From Clostridia bacterium (GTDB taxonomy: Bacteria > Bacillota > Clostridia > Christensenellales > DTU072), in the NCBI GenBank assembly GCA_017504305.1, contig JAFVRJ010000021.1, positions 1 through 64,000 of the forward strand: 64,000 bases of DNA, given 5' to 3'. Position 1 is the stretch's first letter. Each line of letters starts with the position of its first letter. The notes under the pieces are model-generated. The model saw nothing but the letters and a program-made list of their open reading frames with translations, searched no databases and was not told where the DNA came from. The translations under genes were made by a program, and so were the position numbers. Positions 50,201 to 58,591 of the stretch are shown here, one piece after another.

Positions 50201-53121
50201 GCGTTAAGAGCGCGGAAGTATATGGTGCCGTTGAAGCTTGCGAAAGCGCTTTCGTCGTTAAGCGTATCGCTTGATCTTTCGGCCTCGTTATAATACTTCT
50301 TAATACTATCGACGTTACCATCCAAAACAAAGCCTATGGAGTTTTCGGTAATAGCTCCTTCAATATCACGCCACTCACCGTTTAGCGACAAGCGATATTG
50401 ATATTTTTTGATGGTTACGGTTTCTTCTAATCCGGATTGATTAAGATTCAAGGTAAAGGACGGTGCGGTGCCAACCCACTCGTCTGCATTGCCTGCACCA
50501 CCTTGATAATAAACGATTATTTCGAAGTCGCGTACGTCATAAGAAACGTCTATGTACTTAACTGCCGAACGGCTAACTGCGCCGGAAGTATCTTGTGCTT
50601 TGCTTTCAAGATAGAAAGCGTACTTCAAAGCACCTGCTTTGTTGCCGTCTTCGGGAAGCTTGATAAGAAGCTCTTCAGCGTCGTCAACGCGGGTGTACGC
50701 GCTATCGTTAAGGTTAGGAGCGTCGCCGGTGAAAATAGCATAATAGAAAACAAAGTGACCTTGGTGATTGCTCATAAATTGAACACGCAAATTGTTAGCA
50801 ATCATTAAGTCTTCGTCTGCGACGTTAACTTCTTCGATATAGTTGCCGTTTTTATCCTCGGTGTTAGCGATTATACTCGTAAATTCGATATCGGTGCTAT
50901 CGATGTTTACGGGAACTACGAAGTCTGCATAGATGCCCGATCCGCTTACAAGACGGAATACGTATTCACCGCTGACGTCAACTTTAGTTGAATATGCACC
51001 GTTAGTGAGGGACATCGGGGTGAGCGAGGGGTTGCCTGCGATAACGGGATAACAGCTGATGCCACTAATGAGAGCATCGGGTATGAGCTTAATGATTACT
51101 TCGCCTGCCGACCAATCACCGGGGTTGATTTCGATATTATTGCCGATAGTGGTAACGACCTTTGCGGTAGGAGTTGTAAGGTCGAGCTTAAGTTGCGGAG
51201 TGCGGAGAGGAATATCGTTTTCATCCTCGTCCTTAATTTTGTTGCCCTCTGCATCGGTAAAATACTCGACTTTGTTACCCGCCTTATCTACTACGTAGAA
51301 TACATAGCGTTGACCGTTGAGGTTGCGATTGATATCAACTGCAAAAGTGCCGTAACCATCCTTTTCTTCAACCAAAGTTTGGGGAAGAACTTCATCGGTA
51401 GTAGTATCGCCGATAATAAAGCCGTGGATGGCGTACTCATCTTCGATGCCCAAAATAATCGGTAAAGTAAAGTTTACGGTAACGGGCTCCTTAATCCAAC
51501 CTGCGCCGTTCTCGTAGTAGTCTTGGATTTCCATACTGGTAGCGAAATCGGAGTCGAGGATGGTGAAGGTAAATGCGTATTCACTTTCGTAGCCGGAAAG
51601 AGATTGTATCTTAAAGTAATAAGTGGTATCGATTAAAGTTGCGGTGGTATTAGCAACCTCGACAAGGTGGTTGTCGTTGGTAACTGTAATCTCTTCGTAC
51701 TCACCGCCTTCTACTTTGTAGAAGTAACTTACGGTGTTACCTATCTTTTGTGATGCTTCGTTAACGTTAGTAACGTTAAACGTTAAAGAATTGGAGGCGT
51801 AGCCTACTCTGGAGCCGGAAGTAACCGTTGCGCCCTTGGTAAGAACGTTTACGGAGTTAGCATCGGTAGCCTTGACGGAAATTTGCGGTCTGACGTAGTC
51901 GATATAAGCAGTAACGTTATAGCTATACTCTTTGCCGGAGTTGCTGATAGCGTGGAAGGTGATGCTCGACATACCTGCATATTCAACGGTATAGGTGAGC
52001 TTATCGCCTTTGCGCGATACCAAGCCGTTTTTGGTTTGGTAGTTGCCGTCTGCGTCTTGATAAGTTACGGAGTAGTTGTATTCCGCACCGGAAATAACCG
52101 AAGTGGTATCAAGGGTGTATTCGATTGCGTTGCATGCCCAAGTTTCGTTGTAATAATCGATAGGAGTGCCTTCAAACAACGTGGTTGCCTTTAACTCAAA
52201 TTTAGGAGCAACGTTATCGTAGTAAATGTTGTGAGTGTTGGACGAATCGTAAAAATATTTGGTGTCCTTATCGGTTTTACTCGTAGAGTAAATTTTGATT
52301 TCGCCTTCATAGTCGTCGAGGCCTTCGGTAACGACGGCAACGCCCTCGTATACTGCTATATCCGAACCCTCAACGGCGATGTTTTCTACCTTAAACGCTA
52401 CGGGAGCGTTTTCGCCAAGTTGATAGTAGAAGTTAGTATTATCAACGTTGGTAGTGCTTGTTCTTACGCGGATGGTAATATCGCTCGATACCCAAACTTT
52501 GGATGCGTTGTTAAGATTGTACTCCTCGCTTACGCCACCGGCAGCGGTATAGGTTGCGGTGAGCGAGCTGATTTTGTACTTATTAGCATCGGAGTTTACG
52601 TCGATACCAACTTCCACTCTTTGATCAACGTCGTCGTAGTCGCCTATTTCCAAATTGGCGGCACCTGCACGGAAGAACATAAACTTGTGATAGAATCCTT
52701 CAACGGCAAGCGACGGAACGAAATCGGCAAGATAAATGGTCGCTAATCCTTGCGATGCAACGTAACCGGTGTGTGCGGTATCGTTAATAGACTCCAGTCT
52801 ATTCCAATCCTCAACGGTGTTAACGTCGTCGATATCGGACGTGCCGTACCAGAAACCCTTGTTAACGGCATCGCTGACGTCATCGAAAGTAAGCTTGAAT
52901 ACAGGGAAGTTTTCACCCGTAATGCTTACGTACGAACCCGATTGGAAGGAGCCGGTATCTACCTTAAATGCATAAGGACTTACGGCATCACCCTCAGCGT
53001 GTGCGCGCGTAGTAAAAGAGAACGCCTGCGTAAGTGCGAACGCGAACGCAAACATCATCAAGATTACCGTTAGGGTGACTTTAATTAACGTGTGCTTTTT
53101 AGAGTAAATGGTCTTTTCCAT
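47287..53121 (-). CDS. Giant membrane-anchored surface protein with Ig-like repeats
   Basis: 1944 residues. A signal peptide (about 1-42, ending AHA) leads into many Ig-like beta domains linked by DxxxP turns such as YYDNVAPKF, LDLTTPTAK, IDQEAPKFD, IDKVVPTFD and IDNVAPVID. A helical domain occupies about 1550-1740, a further beta domain follows, then a membrane helix (about 1866-1887) and a basic 57-residue cytoplasmic tail. No LPxTG sorting signal is present. It is probably an adhesin or polysaccharide-binding surface protein. GAGAGG precedes the ATG. The ligand is unknown. Confidence 0.83.
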   Translation of the reverse strand: MEKTIYSKKHTLIKVTLTVILMMFAFAFALTQAFSFTTRAHAEGDAVSPYAFKVDTGSFQSGSYVSITGENFPVFKLTFDDVSDAVNKGFWYGTSDIDDVNTVEDWNRLESINDTAHTGYVASQGLATIYLADFVPSLAVEGFYHKFMFFRAGAANLEIGDYDDVDQRVEVGIDVNSDANKYKISSLTATYTAAGGVSEEYNLNNASKVWVSSDITIRVRTSTTNVDNTNFYYQLGENAPVAFKVENIAVEGSDIAVYEGVAVVTEGLDDYEGEIKIYSTSKTDKDTKYFYDSSNTHNIYYDNVAPKFELKATTLFEGTPIDYYNETWACNAIEYTLDTTSVISGAEYNYSVTYQDADGNYQTKNGLVSRKGDKLTYTVEYAGMSSITFHAISNSGKEYSYNVTAYIDYVRPQISVKATDANSVNVLTKGATVTSGSRVGYASNSLTFNVTNVNEASQKIGNTVSYFYKVEGGEYEEITVTNDNHLVEVANTTATLIDTTYYFKIQSLSGYESEYAFTFTILDSDFATSMEIQDYYENGAGWIKEPVTVNFTLPIILGIEDEYAIHGFIIGDTTTDEVLPQTLVEEKDGYGTFAVDINRNLNGQRYVFYVVDKAGNKVEYFTDAEGNKIKDEDENDIPLRTPQLKLDLTTPTAKVVTTIGNNIEINPGDWSAGEVIIKLIPDALISGISCYPVIAGNPSLTPMSLTNGAYSTKVDVSGEYVFRLVSGSGIYADFVVPVNIDSTDIEFTSIIANTEDKNGNYIEEVNVADEDLMIANNLRVQFMSNHQGHFVFYYAIFTGDAPNLNDSAYTRVDDAEELLIKLPEDGNKAGALKYAFYLESKAQDTSGAVSRSAVKYIDVSYDVRDFEIIVYYQGGAGNADEWVGTAPSFTLNLNQSGLEETVTIKKYQYRLSLNGEWRDIEGAITENSIGFVLDGNVDSIKKYYNEAERSSDTLNDESAFASFNGTIYFRALNAAGHASPVKPQAIKMDTSTPSPLYGIKHVIGESVGTGTAYNYYSNQSISYVPQGYVSDETPSDFFINKAPITYYYAAYTDTTDDSNISWTQLTNEVVLNGGGGTYVMKAINSLGASSRVYTITFNVEDPKNAPTAEITSGGNPGAITNVLETNWAAFAKIQFKVTSLTDYYLWYSLDDGQWLNAHKNGSAIPSSTEYPTITFSAEDSEDLLHVKCNMKQTVRFKITNLAGSEYVVTKAVIIRIDQEAPKFDLTYSTANKGQFMLDPSAWYSEAIVIEVSPKVENPGGVEYTYRVEGGDFNFEKFAGNSFSTDNVIDFAGNGTLTITIRAVSSANLKTETQKITLNIDKVVPTFDLIGEAYAAAGEVSVSKGNISSGTWTNADEVLISRKNAAKNASKVTYTYYFEENPSTGTVWNGTSAIRATQITTLVVTATSEAGLSYENKFAVKIDNVAPVIDAGIIHNNVDDPKNPYSYYIDQVIHFTEANLKEAKYNNFPLSDGAIIATNSVDNSNGGYVHIVVEDLAGNKAELTFYMTVFPLTVNTIELCDDHEKLLNDFERDYLNAKATLTDSRSQYFATTIGRLRDRLATLAKEIDDYQGYLEDVNEQITFNLVSDYPVMEKYLSYFISEDVLIVYPKWQQDKIREGIYGSYYNKLVAEYSELNALMTVVRDLQKKVIALPATNIVEESDYQDVIRLYNAYQSLSTDQKAVFKSNLLNKLLELKRICEVYLLQDEDTGISVDGDHLVGETTGLKLEVLNYAESTELFSQAQKTLYETVSPGKPRKIISINKLSFTGYGSQYDTGEIVVTLPIPTEGEIDYTDYVYFAVYRLSADGTLAPVKNVMRARDGKSVYFSTTSVETYVLATTANVVVREEDEKVYGSIGGIEIDATLLTYITFSVVGMFVVFVVIMLLVALRRRKFLRAYNRDHKNALVRKGITRIPKGNAPPPSNPARPEERVGNTKAVYFYGKRRK

Positions 53122-53154
53122 CGTAACCTCTCATGTTTAGCAGTATACGCACCG

Positions 53155-53184
53155 ATGATAGCATATTATTTAATATATTCGCAA
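53155..53184 (-). promoter_or_regulatory. Candidate promoter for the giant surface protein, near a CG-rich tract
   Basis: Minus-strand TTGCGA (53179-53184), 18 bp spacer, TATCAT (53155-53160). An alternative is TTTACG with a 16 bp spacer of CGCGCGCTTGCGAATA and TATTAA, which would place the CG run in the spacer as elsewhere. The upstream 53221-53290 tract is unusually CpG-rich and holds CGAGCG/CGCTCG dyads. Confidence 0.45.
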
Positions 53185-53321
53185 GCGCGCGCGTAAAATT
53201 TTACTTTAATAATACCCGCACGGCCACGCGCGCGACACTCGTTGCCCACACGAGCGCTTGCACGCTCGAACTTGCGTACGCGCGCATAAGGTACTCTCAC
53301 ACGTGCAAAAACAATAAAAAA

Positions 53322-53344
53322 AGCGCGTTGCAGTGCAACGCGCT
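53322..53344 (-). terminator. Intrinsic terminator after the zinc-ribbon gene
   Basis: AGCGCGTTGCA/TGCAACGCGCT stem (11 bp) with a one-base centre, followed on the minus strand by TTTTTTT. Confidence 0.85.
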
Positions 53345-53363
53345 AACAATTATTAAGTTGTAA

Positions 53364-53837
53364 TTAGAAGTCTTCGGGGTCCTCTTCTTCATCGTCTTCA
53401 TCGGGATCATAGTCGTCGACCGATACCGTTTCAAAGTCGTCTTCAAAGTAATCTTGAGACTCCTCTTCCTCGTCAAAGTCTTCTTCGAACTCCTCGTCCT
53501 CCAACGCGCCAAGACTTGCAATTTCGCCATCGTCAAGCATGTCGTCGATAAACATATCGTCGTCACCTACGGTTTCTTCTGCTTCGTCTTCCCAGAAATC
53601 ATCGTGCAAGCTCTTTTCTTTTTCCGCTTCCATTTCCGCTTGACATTGCTCGCAGTACTTTTCGCCTTCGTTTAGGTAATTGGTCCGACAACGGGGACAA
53701 AGACCTTCTTCCTCGTCTTCTTCGTCGTTTTCAACAATTAGGTGGCCCTTTAGCTCTTGTTCGCATAAAGCACAATATTCCTTTTCGATCGGAATATAAT
53801 TAAGTTCGCAACGCGGACATTTTTTATATTTTGCCAT
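53364..53837 (-). CDS. Acidic double zinc-ribbon protein
   Basis: 157 residues. Two CxxC...CxxC zinc ribbons are clear: Cys7/10/22/25 and Cys47/50/62/65. The remaining 90 residues are extremely acidic, mostly Asp and Glu runs. No known family is recognised. Such a tail could bind basic proteins or metal, or mimic nucleic acid. ACAAGGAG precedes the ATG. It is transcribed alone from its own promoter. Confidence 0.75.
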   Translation of the reverse strand: MAKYKKCPRCELNYIPIEKEYCALCEQELKGHLIVENDEEDEEEGLCPRCRTNYLNEGEKYCEQCQAEMEAEKEKSLHDDFWEDEAEETVGDDDMFIDDMLDDGEIASLGALEDEEFEEDFDEEEESQDYFEDDFETVSVDDYDPDEDDEEEDPEDF

Positions 53838-53884
53838 TGATTAACTCCTTGTGCCCTATCGGGCTCGTTTGTTAAGACGGCTAT

Positions 53885-53913
53885 ATTATATTGACTAACG
53901 GTCCGTTTGTAAA
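53885..53913 (-). promoter_or_regulatory. Promoter for the zinc-ribbon gene
   Basis: Minus-strand TTTACA (53908-53913), 17 bp spacer, TATAAT (53885-53890). The palindrome AACGGACCGTT lies in the spacer next to the -35. Confidence 0.65.
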
Positions 53914-53960
53914 CCCCTTTTTTAAAAAATTTTTATTTTTTGCTTTTTACTTATGAGTAT

Positions 53961-54040
53961 GGTGCAAAATTGCGAGATAGATATCTCGGTGCTTTTGCCA
54001 CATTTTAGCATACCTTTTTTATGGTTTTGGCATACCAAAT
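53961..54040. repeat. Cluster of dyads between two minus-strand genes
   Basis: CGAGATA/TATCTCG around GA (53973-53988) is flanked by GCAAAA and TTTTGC arms, making a longer hairpin. TTTGG/CCAAA around CATA lies at about 54027-54040, and GCATACC is directly repeated. No gene fits here. The role is unknown. Confidence 0.45.
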
Positions 54041-54072
54041 ATGGAGTTATTGGCAATTATAAGTAATAAAAA

Positions 54073-54092
54073 AGCCACCCTTTCGGATGGCC
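54073..54092 (-). terminator. Intrinsic terminator after the DUF5050-like lipoprotein
   Basis: GCCATCC/GGGTGGC stem (one G-T pair) with a 4 nt loop, followed on the minus strand by TTTTTTATT. Confidence 0.85.
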
Positions 54093-54110
54093 TTTCAGTT
54101 GGATTATAGA

Positions 54111-55541
54111 TTATTTTTCTTCGGTTGTAGTACCTGCTTTGAGCATTGCATAGTTGTCTTCTGCGTTGAATTTGCCAAGTTGAGAAGCTATCATGCTGTT
54201 AGCGCTACGATCGATAACTGCGTTAAGATCGAGGTAGTAAACGTTGTTAAGAACGTCGGAATTGAAGAAGTAGATTACACTGCCTACCTTATCAATACTC
54301 AACCACTCGGAGTGATACTTTCCGTTGAATACAGTCTTTGCACTGCTGATAGCAACGTCGTATCCGCCTGCTACCGCGCTCAATACGTTGATCTTATAAG
54401 TTACGTTAGATGCGATATAATAAACGCTTACAACGCCGTTTGCGACCTCAACGTCAAGTAAAGTTGCGGAAGATGCCTTAATAACTTCTTCGCGTACCCA
54501 AGTACCGTTCTCGTTCCATACGTAGTCGATGGAGTCGGAATCGGTTGCAAGAGCGTGTTGGCCGTCGAAGAACTTATATGCGGTATAGTTGCGACCGGCA
54601 GTCATTCTGACTTCCTTTGCCTCGTCAAATGCTAAAGAGGAGTTAAGGGTGATAAAGTAATCGCCTTTAGAGGTGGTGTTGGAACCACTATCGCTCTTGG
54701 TGTAGAGAAGCATTATATCGTTACCGGTAAACACGATATCGAGAATAGCGAGGGTGTAGCCTGCTTGGTGAGCAAGGTTTTCTGCTTTGTAAGAATAACG
54801 ACCGTCTATAACCTTTTTGTTTTCGCCGTTGTATGCCCAAATTTCATTATGGGTTTCATTTTTGTTTTCCGCTGCTTTGGTGTAGAATACTACGTTTTGA
54901 AGAGCGTTTGCGTTATCGGCATAGTTAGCATAGGTTACTGCAGTAACTTCTTCAGCGATAACGGTGTCCTTAAACTTTTTGTTGGTAAGGTCGATTGCGT
55001 GCAAGCTCTTTTCAGCATCGAGATAAACGAGCTTGTCGCCTGCCACACGATAAGTGGTGGTGTAATCTTCAAACTCTGCGATAACTTGCGTGCCGGTGCC
55101 GTCGAGCTTGGTGCGCATAATCCACATCTCGGAGGTCTTTGCAGAACCGGTGTTGTCCTTATCAACCGAGGGAGAGGTGTAATAAATGTAATCGCCTACT
55201 ACTACAAGGCCGGATTTTGCATTGGTGTTGTATACGTTCTTGGGAACGATGGTGGTAAGGGTGTCGCGGTTGGGGAGTCCGTTTACGAGTTCAACTCTCA
55301 TAACTGCGCCTTTAACTGCTTCGCCAAATGCATTAACGCCGTCGATACCTGCATAACCGTTGATAAAGTAGAGATACTTACCTACTTTAACAGCTAAACC
55401 GCCGTTAGAAGTAACGGTCTTATCGCTCAAATCGGTCGAAACTGCATCTTGCTTGTAGTTTTCGTTACAAGCAACAAGAGCTACCATCATTACTGCGCAC
55501 ATTATTACGCAGACTATAGTCGTTAGTAATTTTTTCTTCAT
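54111..55541 (-). CDS. Lipoprotein with beta-propeller-like (DUF5050-like) domain
   Basis: 476 residues from the ATG at 55541 (CGGAGTAAAT precedes). A TTG 15 bp upstream is rejected. The lipoprotein signal ends MVALVAC with Cys25. The mature protein repeats strands such as VGKYLYFINGYAG, VGDYIYYTSPS and AGDKLVYLDAEK, like DUF5050/propeller proteins, and should sit on the outer face of the membrane. The ligand and role are unknown. It has its own promoter and terminator. Confidence 0.72.
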   Translation of the reverse strand: MKKKLLTTIVCVIMCAVMMVALVACNENYKQDAVSTDLSDKTVTSNGGLAVKVGKYLYFINGYAGIDGVNAFGEAVKGAVMRVELVNGLPNRDTLTTIVPKNVYNTNAKSGLVVVGDYIYYTSPSVDKDNTGSAKTSEMWIMRTKLDGTGTQVIAEFEDYTTTYRVAGDKLVYLDAEKSLHAIDLTNKKFKDTVIAEEVTAVTYANYADNANALQNVVFYTKAAENKNETHNEIWAYNGENKKVIDGRYSYKAENLAHQAGYTLAILDIVFTGNDIMLLYTKSDSGSNTTSKGDYFITLNSSLAFDEAKEVRMTAGRNYTAYKFFDGQHALATDSDSIDYVWNENGTWVREEVIKASSATLLDVEVANGVVSVYYIASNVTYKINVLSAVAGGYDVAISSAKTVFNGKYHSEWLSIDKVGSVIYFFNSDVLNNVYYLDLNAVIDRSANSMIASQLGKFNAEDNYAMLKAGTTTEEK

Positions 55542-55572
55542 ATTTACTCCGAACAAGTTTTATATCTTGTTA

Positions 55573-55601
55573 ATTATATATTATATAAAGCCGTTTTGCA
55601 A
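55573..55601 (-). promoter_or_regulatory. Promoter for the DUF5050-like lipoprotein
   Basis: Minus-strand TTGCAA (55596-55601), 17 bp spacer, TATAAT (55573-55578). Confidence 0.7.
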
Positions 55602-55617
55602 CAGTTTTTTATTGGAA

Positions 55618-56397
55618 TTAATCCTCTTTGACGAGAGAAACGACGGAATCGAACACAAAACTCGGTTTAATTCCGCTTGCAGAAAGCATTTCCTTGGTGG
55701 TTTCGCCAGATAAAACCAATACCGATTGATATCCGTTATTGATACCAAAGAGGATATCGGTATACAAACGATCGCCTATCATGCAGATCCTTTCCTTCGG
55801 GATATCGAACAAGTGGCCGATGATTTCCGCCATAGGTGAGTAAGGTTTACCGCAGATAATGCTGGGCGCTCTACCGCACGAACACTCGAAAAGCGCCATC
55901 ATCGCACCAACGTCGGGCATATCGCCTATATCGGAGGGACATACGGTATCGGGGTGGGTAGCAATAAACTCACGACCTTTCTCAAGCAAAATGTTAGCCT
56001 TCCAAAGCTTTTCGTAGGTTAAAGTGGTATCGAAAGCCAATAAAACGATGTCTGCATCCTCGGAAATCGGCACACCCTCTTCCTCTAACGTTTGAACAAA
56101 AGTAGGAGTTCCAATGGGGTATACGCTCTTTGAGGGACGACGGGTATGTAAAAACTGCACCGCTGCCATGGTCGAGGTAACTATTTGCCATAAATCAACA
56201 GGGTATCCCATCGACGAAATCTTTTTTACGTATTCGCGCTTGTCTTTAGAGCTATTGTTGGTTAAAAAACATACCTTTTTGCCCATAGCGGTCAACTTTT
56301 TTAAAGTATCGATTGCGCCCTCTATGGGTTTATCACCAAGATAAATGGTTCCGTCAAGGTCAAACAAGAATAAATCGGCGTCTACGGTAGCTTTCAT
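55618..56397 (-). CDS. HAD-superfamily phosphatase, subclass IIA (NagD-like)
   Basis: 259 residues from the ATG at 56397, which has GGGGA upstream. A GTG at 56421 overlapping the previous stop is less likely. Motifs are DLDGT (about 13-17), LTNNSS, GKPYSP with the conserved Lys, and MIGDRLYTDILFG. NagD-like enzymes hydrolyse nucleotide or sugar phosphates in the cytosol. It is coupled to the unknown protein upstream. Confidence 0.9.
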   Translation of the reverse strand: MKATVDADLFLFDLDGTIYLGDKPIEGAIDTLKKLTAMGKKVCFLTNNSSKDKREYVKKISSMGYPVDLWQIVTSTMAAVQFLHTRRPSKSVYPIGTPTFVQTLEEEGVPISEDADIVLLAFDTTLTYEKLWKANILLEKGREFIATHPDTVCPSDIGDMPDVGAMMALFECSCGRAPSIICGKPYSPMAEIIGHLFDIPKERICMIGDRLYTDILFGINNGYQSVLVLSGETTKEMLSASGIKPSFVFDSVVSLVKED

Positions 56398-56417
56398 ATT
56401 GTCCCCTTTTCTTTGGT

Positions 56418-57428
56418 TCACTCGATAAGTGCGTCAAAATATCCTGCCTTAACGAGATTGGTGTATAGATTATCTTCGTCAACGCACTCCGTCGCCAATG
56501 AATAATCGTTAATGAGTGCGTTAAGTTCAACGGACTCGTTGGGCGTCAAAAAATCAAAACGTTTTTTTAGCTCCAACAACTCCTTTTCGGTGGGTAACAG
56601 CTCCTCAACCATCGAAAGCAGGTAATCGGCGTTATCAAAACTCTTTGCCTTTCCTTGTGGTAGCGGAATACCCAAACTTTGCGCAAGCATACGCGCGCGC
56701 AACGAGTCCATATAGGGTAGTATAACGCAAAAATCTATATTTGTAAACCGTCTAATTAAGAATAAGACTGAAAAAGCACTATAGAAGCGTGTGCGTGCGA
56801 GATTGCCAACCCTCTCTTTTGACATTACATAGTCGATAAATAACCTAAAAGTAAAGCCGTCTATGTACTCAATCGCGGTAGCGCAAGTGGCAACAACTTG
56901 TTCGGGCGTATCATAGGCTGTAAGCAATTTTTTAAGATCGAAGGCCCTATCCCGCGCCCTCTTTGCACGAGCAGTAATAAGCGTGCTTCCTACTATTCCT
57001 ATACACTCAACAAGCACTTCTAAAGCCAAACATCCGCTTTCTGCTTGAAGCTTATGCGGATTGGATAACATATCTATAAAAACTTGTTTTGGGTACTCGT
57101 ATTTGTCTATACGGTTGCCGTTAACGGCGTATTTGCTAAATGCTGACGTCGGCACGCCGTCTGTCAGTACAACGTACGGCTTATTGCTTATTTTGGCTTT
57201 ATTTATGTTTATTGCATTGTCGTTTGTTACAATCACCGCGACTTCGTCGGGGATTGTTTTATCTATAAAAACTACACCGTTGCCCTTGCGCTCAAGTTCA
57301 CGCGTATAACTAAACCCTTCGCCAATCACGCCTATAGTACGCATTGGGAAGTTAAGAGTTATATATTCTAAAAAATCGTTTTTAACGTTTTTCGTAAACT
57401 TTATTTCCACAACGCTATCATAGAACAT
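56418..57428 (-). CDS. Uncharacterised protein, possibly a divergent iron-ADH-like dehydrogenase
   Basis: 336 residues. The N-terminal half is alpha/beta (PMRTIGVIGEGFSYTRELERKG, AVIVTNDNA, KPYVVLTDGVPTSAFSKYA) and the C-terminal half all-helical. This arrangement recalls iron-containing alcohol dehydrogenase/glycerol-1-phosphate dehydrogenase proteins, but the glycine-rich nucleotide motif and metal histidines are not evident, so it may be inactive or unrelated. The start has no clear ribosome site. It overlaps or abuts the HAD phosphatase gene. Confidence 0.55.
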   Translation of the reverse strand: MFYDSVVEIKFTKNVKNDFLEYITLNFPMRTIGVIGEGFSYTRELERKGNGVVFIDKTIPDEVAVIVTNDNAININKAKISNKPYVVLTDGVPTSAFSKYAVNGNRIDKYEYPKQVFIDMLSNPHKLQAESGCLALEVLVECIGIVGSTLITARAKRARDRAFDLKKLLTAYDTPEQVVATCATAIEYIDGFTFRLFIDYVMSKERVGNLARTRFYSAFSVLFLIRRFTNIDFCVILPYMDSLRARMLAQSLGIPLPQGKAKSFDNADYLLSMVEELLPTEKELLELKKRFDFLTPNESVELNALINDYSLATECVDEDNLYTNLVKAGYFDALIE

Positions 57429-57440
57429 CTATTCTGCGAA

Positions 57441-58508
57441 TTATTTGGGATTTTGTTGCATTTTGTCTTCTTTTTGTTTTTTGCCGACCAAAACGGTAAT
57501 CAAGTTATAGGCAAACGCTACTACCGGAACACTCAATATTAACCCCCAAAAACCGAACAATCCTCCGCCTATTACTACCGCCGTCAGTACAAAAAACGAG
57601 GATAGCCCAACGTATCTCCCTACTATCACCGGATACGTTGTGAACTGCTCTACCTGTTGTAGTATGAAAGTTAACAAAATAAACAAAAGTGCTTTTTGAG
57701 GTGATATCGTTAGCACTATTATCGCCCCCAATCCTCCGCCGATATATCCGCCGATAGTGGGCACCAAGTTAAATACGGCAACAATCACCGCAACCAACAA
57801 AGGGTACGGCACTTTAAATATCAAAAACGTAAGATAACTCGCTACTCCAAATATGACGGCCTCTACCATTTGTCCGCCCAAAAATCGCGAAAACTTCTCC
57901 ATCCCTGCGTTAGTTGCTCCTTTTATAAAGGCGGTCCTTTCCTCTCCAAATATACTTATCGAAAGCGCTCCCGCCCATTGACTCAACTTCTCACCACTTG
58001 CAAGTAGCGTAATACCAATCATTACACCGAGTAGTACGTTGATTGTGTTTTTAAATAGGCTTGCCGTAGCCTCCGCAATATCGGGAATTATCTTTTTAAG
58101 AGTGTCTTCGTTTATTATTCTTTTAATAATTTCCGCAACCTCACCGCTTATTCCAAGACCTTCCGCAAATCCCTCCTTATTAAGCCCTGAAAAGCTGTTT
58201 TTTACCGCCTCTATACTTTTATTCACTTCGGGTATTATAAGCCAAATTAAGCCAATTAGCGCGCCTACAAGCACGATTACGGTTATCGATAAAGAGATGA
58301 TCCTTTTAAACCTTGCTATCTTTGAGGAGGTCAGCAAATTCCTTTCCAAAAACGATATCGGTGCTTTTAGTAACAGCGCGACGAACACGCCGATAAACAG
58401 CGGTGTAAACGCCTCGCGCAACTTATTGAGTAATTCGCGAGTAATATCTAAATTCAATAGGAAAATTATAATTGCACCGACTATAAGATACGGTATGAGC
58501 TTTTTCAT
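57441..58508 (-). CDS. AI-2E family transporter (PF01594 type permease)
   Basis: 355 residues from the ATG at 58508. A TTG eight codons upstream is less likely. Eight membrane helices with the central re-entrant part (VPTIGGYIGGGLGAIIVL) and QQVEQFTTYPVIVGRYVGLS are typical of this permease family. Members include exporters of quorum signals and Na+/H+ antiporters, so the substrate is open. No strong ribosome site is visible at the start. The terminator of the next gene lies about 35 bp upstream. Confidence 0.88.
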   Translation of the reverse strand: MKKLIPYLIVGAIIIFLLNLDITRELLNKLREAFTPLFIGVFVALLLKAPISFLERNLLTSSKIARFKRIISLSITVIVLVGALIGLIWLIIPEVNKSIEAVKNSFSGLNKEGFAEGLGISGEVAEIIKRIINEDTLKKIIPDIAEATASLFKNTINVLLGVMIGITLLASGEKLSQWAGALSISIFGEERTAFIKGATNAGMEKFSRFLGGQMVEAVIFGVASYLTFLIFKVPYPLLVAVIVAVFNLVPTIGGYIGGGLGAIIVLTISPQKALLFILLTFILQQVEQFTTYPVIVGRYVGLSSFFVLTAVVIGGGLFGFWGLILSVPVVAFAYNLITVLVGKKQKEDKMQQNPK

Positions 58509-58544
58509 ACCATCAGTATGTGCATTAATCAAAAGGTAATAAAA

Positions 58545-58573
58545 AAGTTGCCGAGATTTACTCCCGGCAACTT
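58545..58573 (-). terminator. Intrinsic terminator after the second giant protein
   Basis: AAGTTGCCG/CGGCAACTT stem (9 bp) with an 11 nt loop that itself can partly pair, followed on the minus strand by TTTTTTATT. Confidence 0.82.
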
Positions 58574-58591
58574 AATTTGATTGGACTTTGA

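Noticed and set aside
54765..55397. 210-codon plus-strand open frame opposite the DUF5050-like lipoprotein
   Set aside because: The opposite strand has a lipoprotein signal, promoter and terminator. The plus frame has none of these and a Cys/Val-rich random composition.
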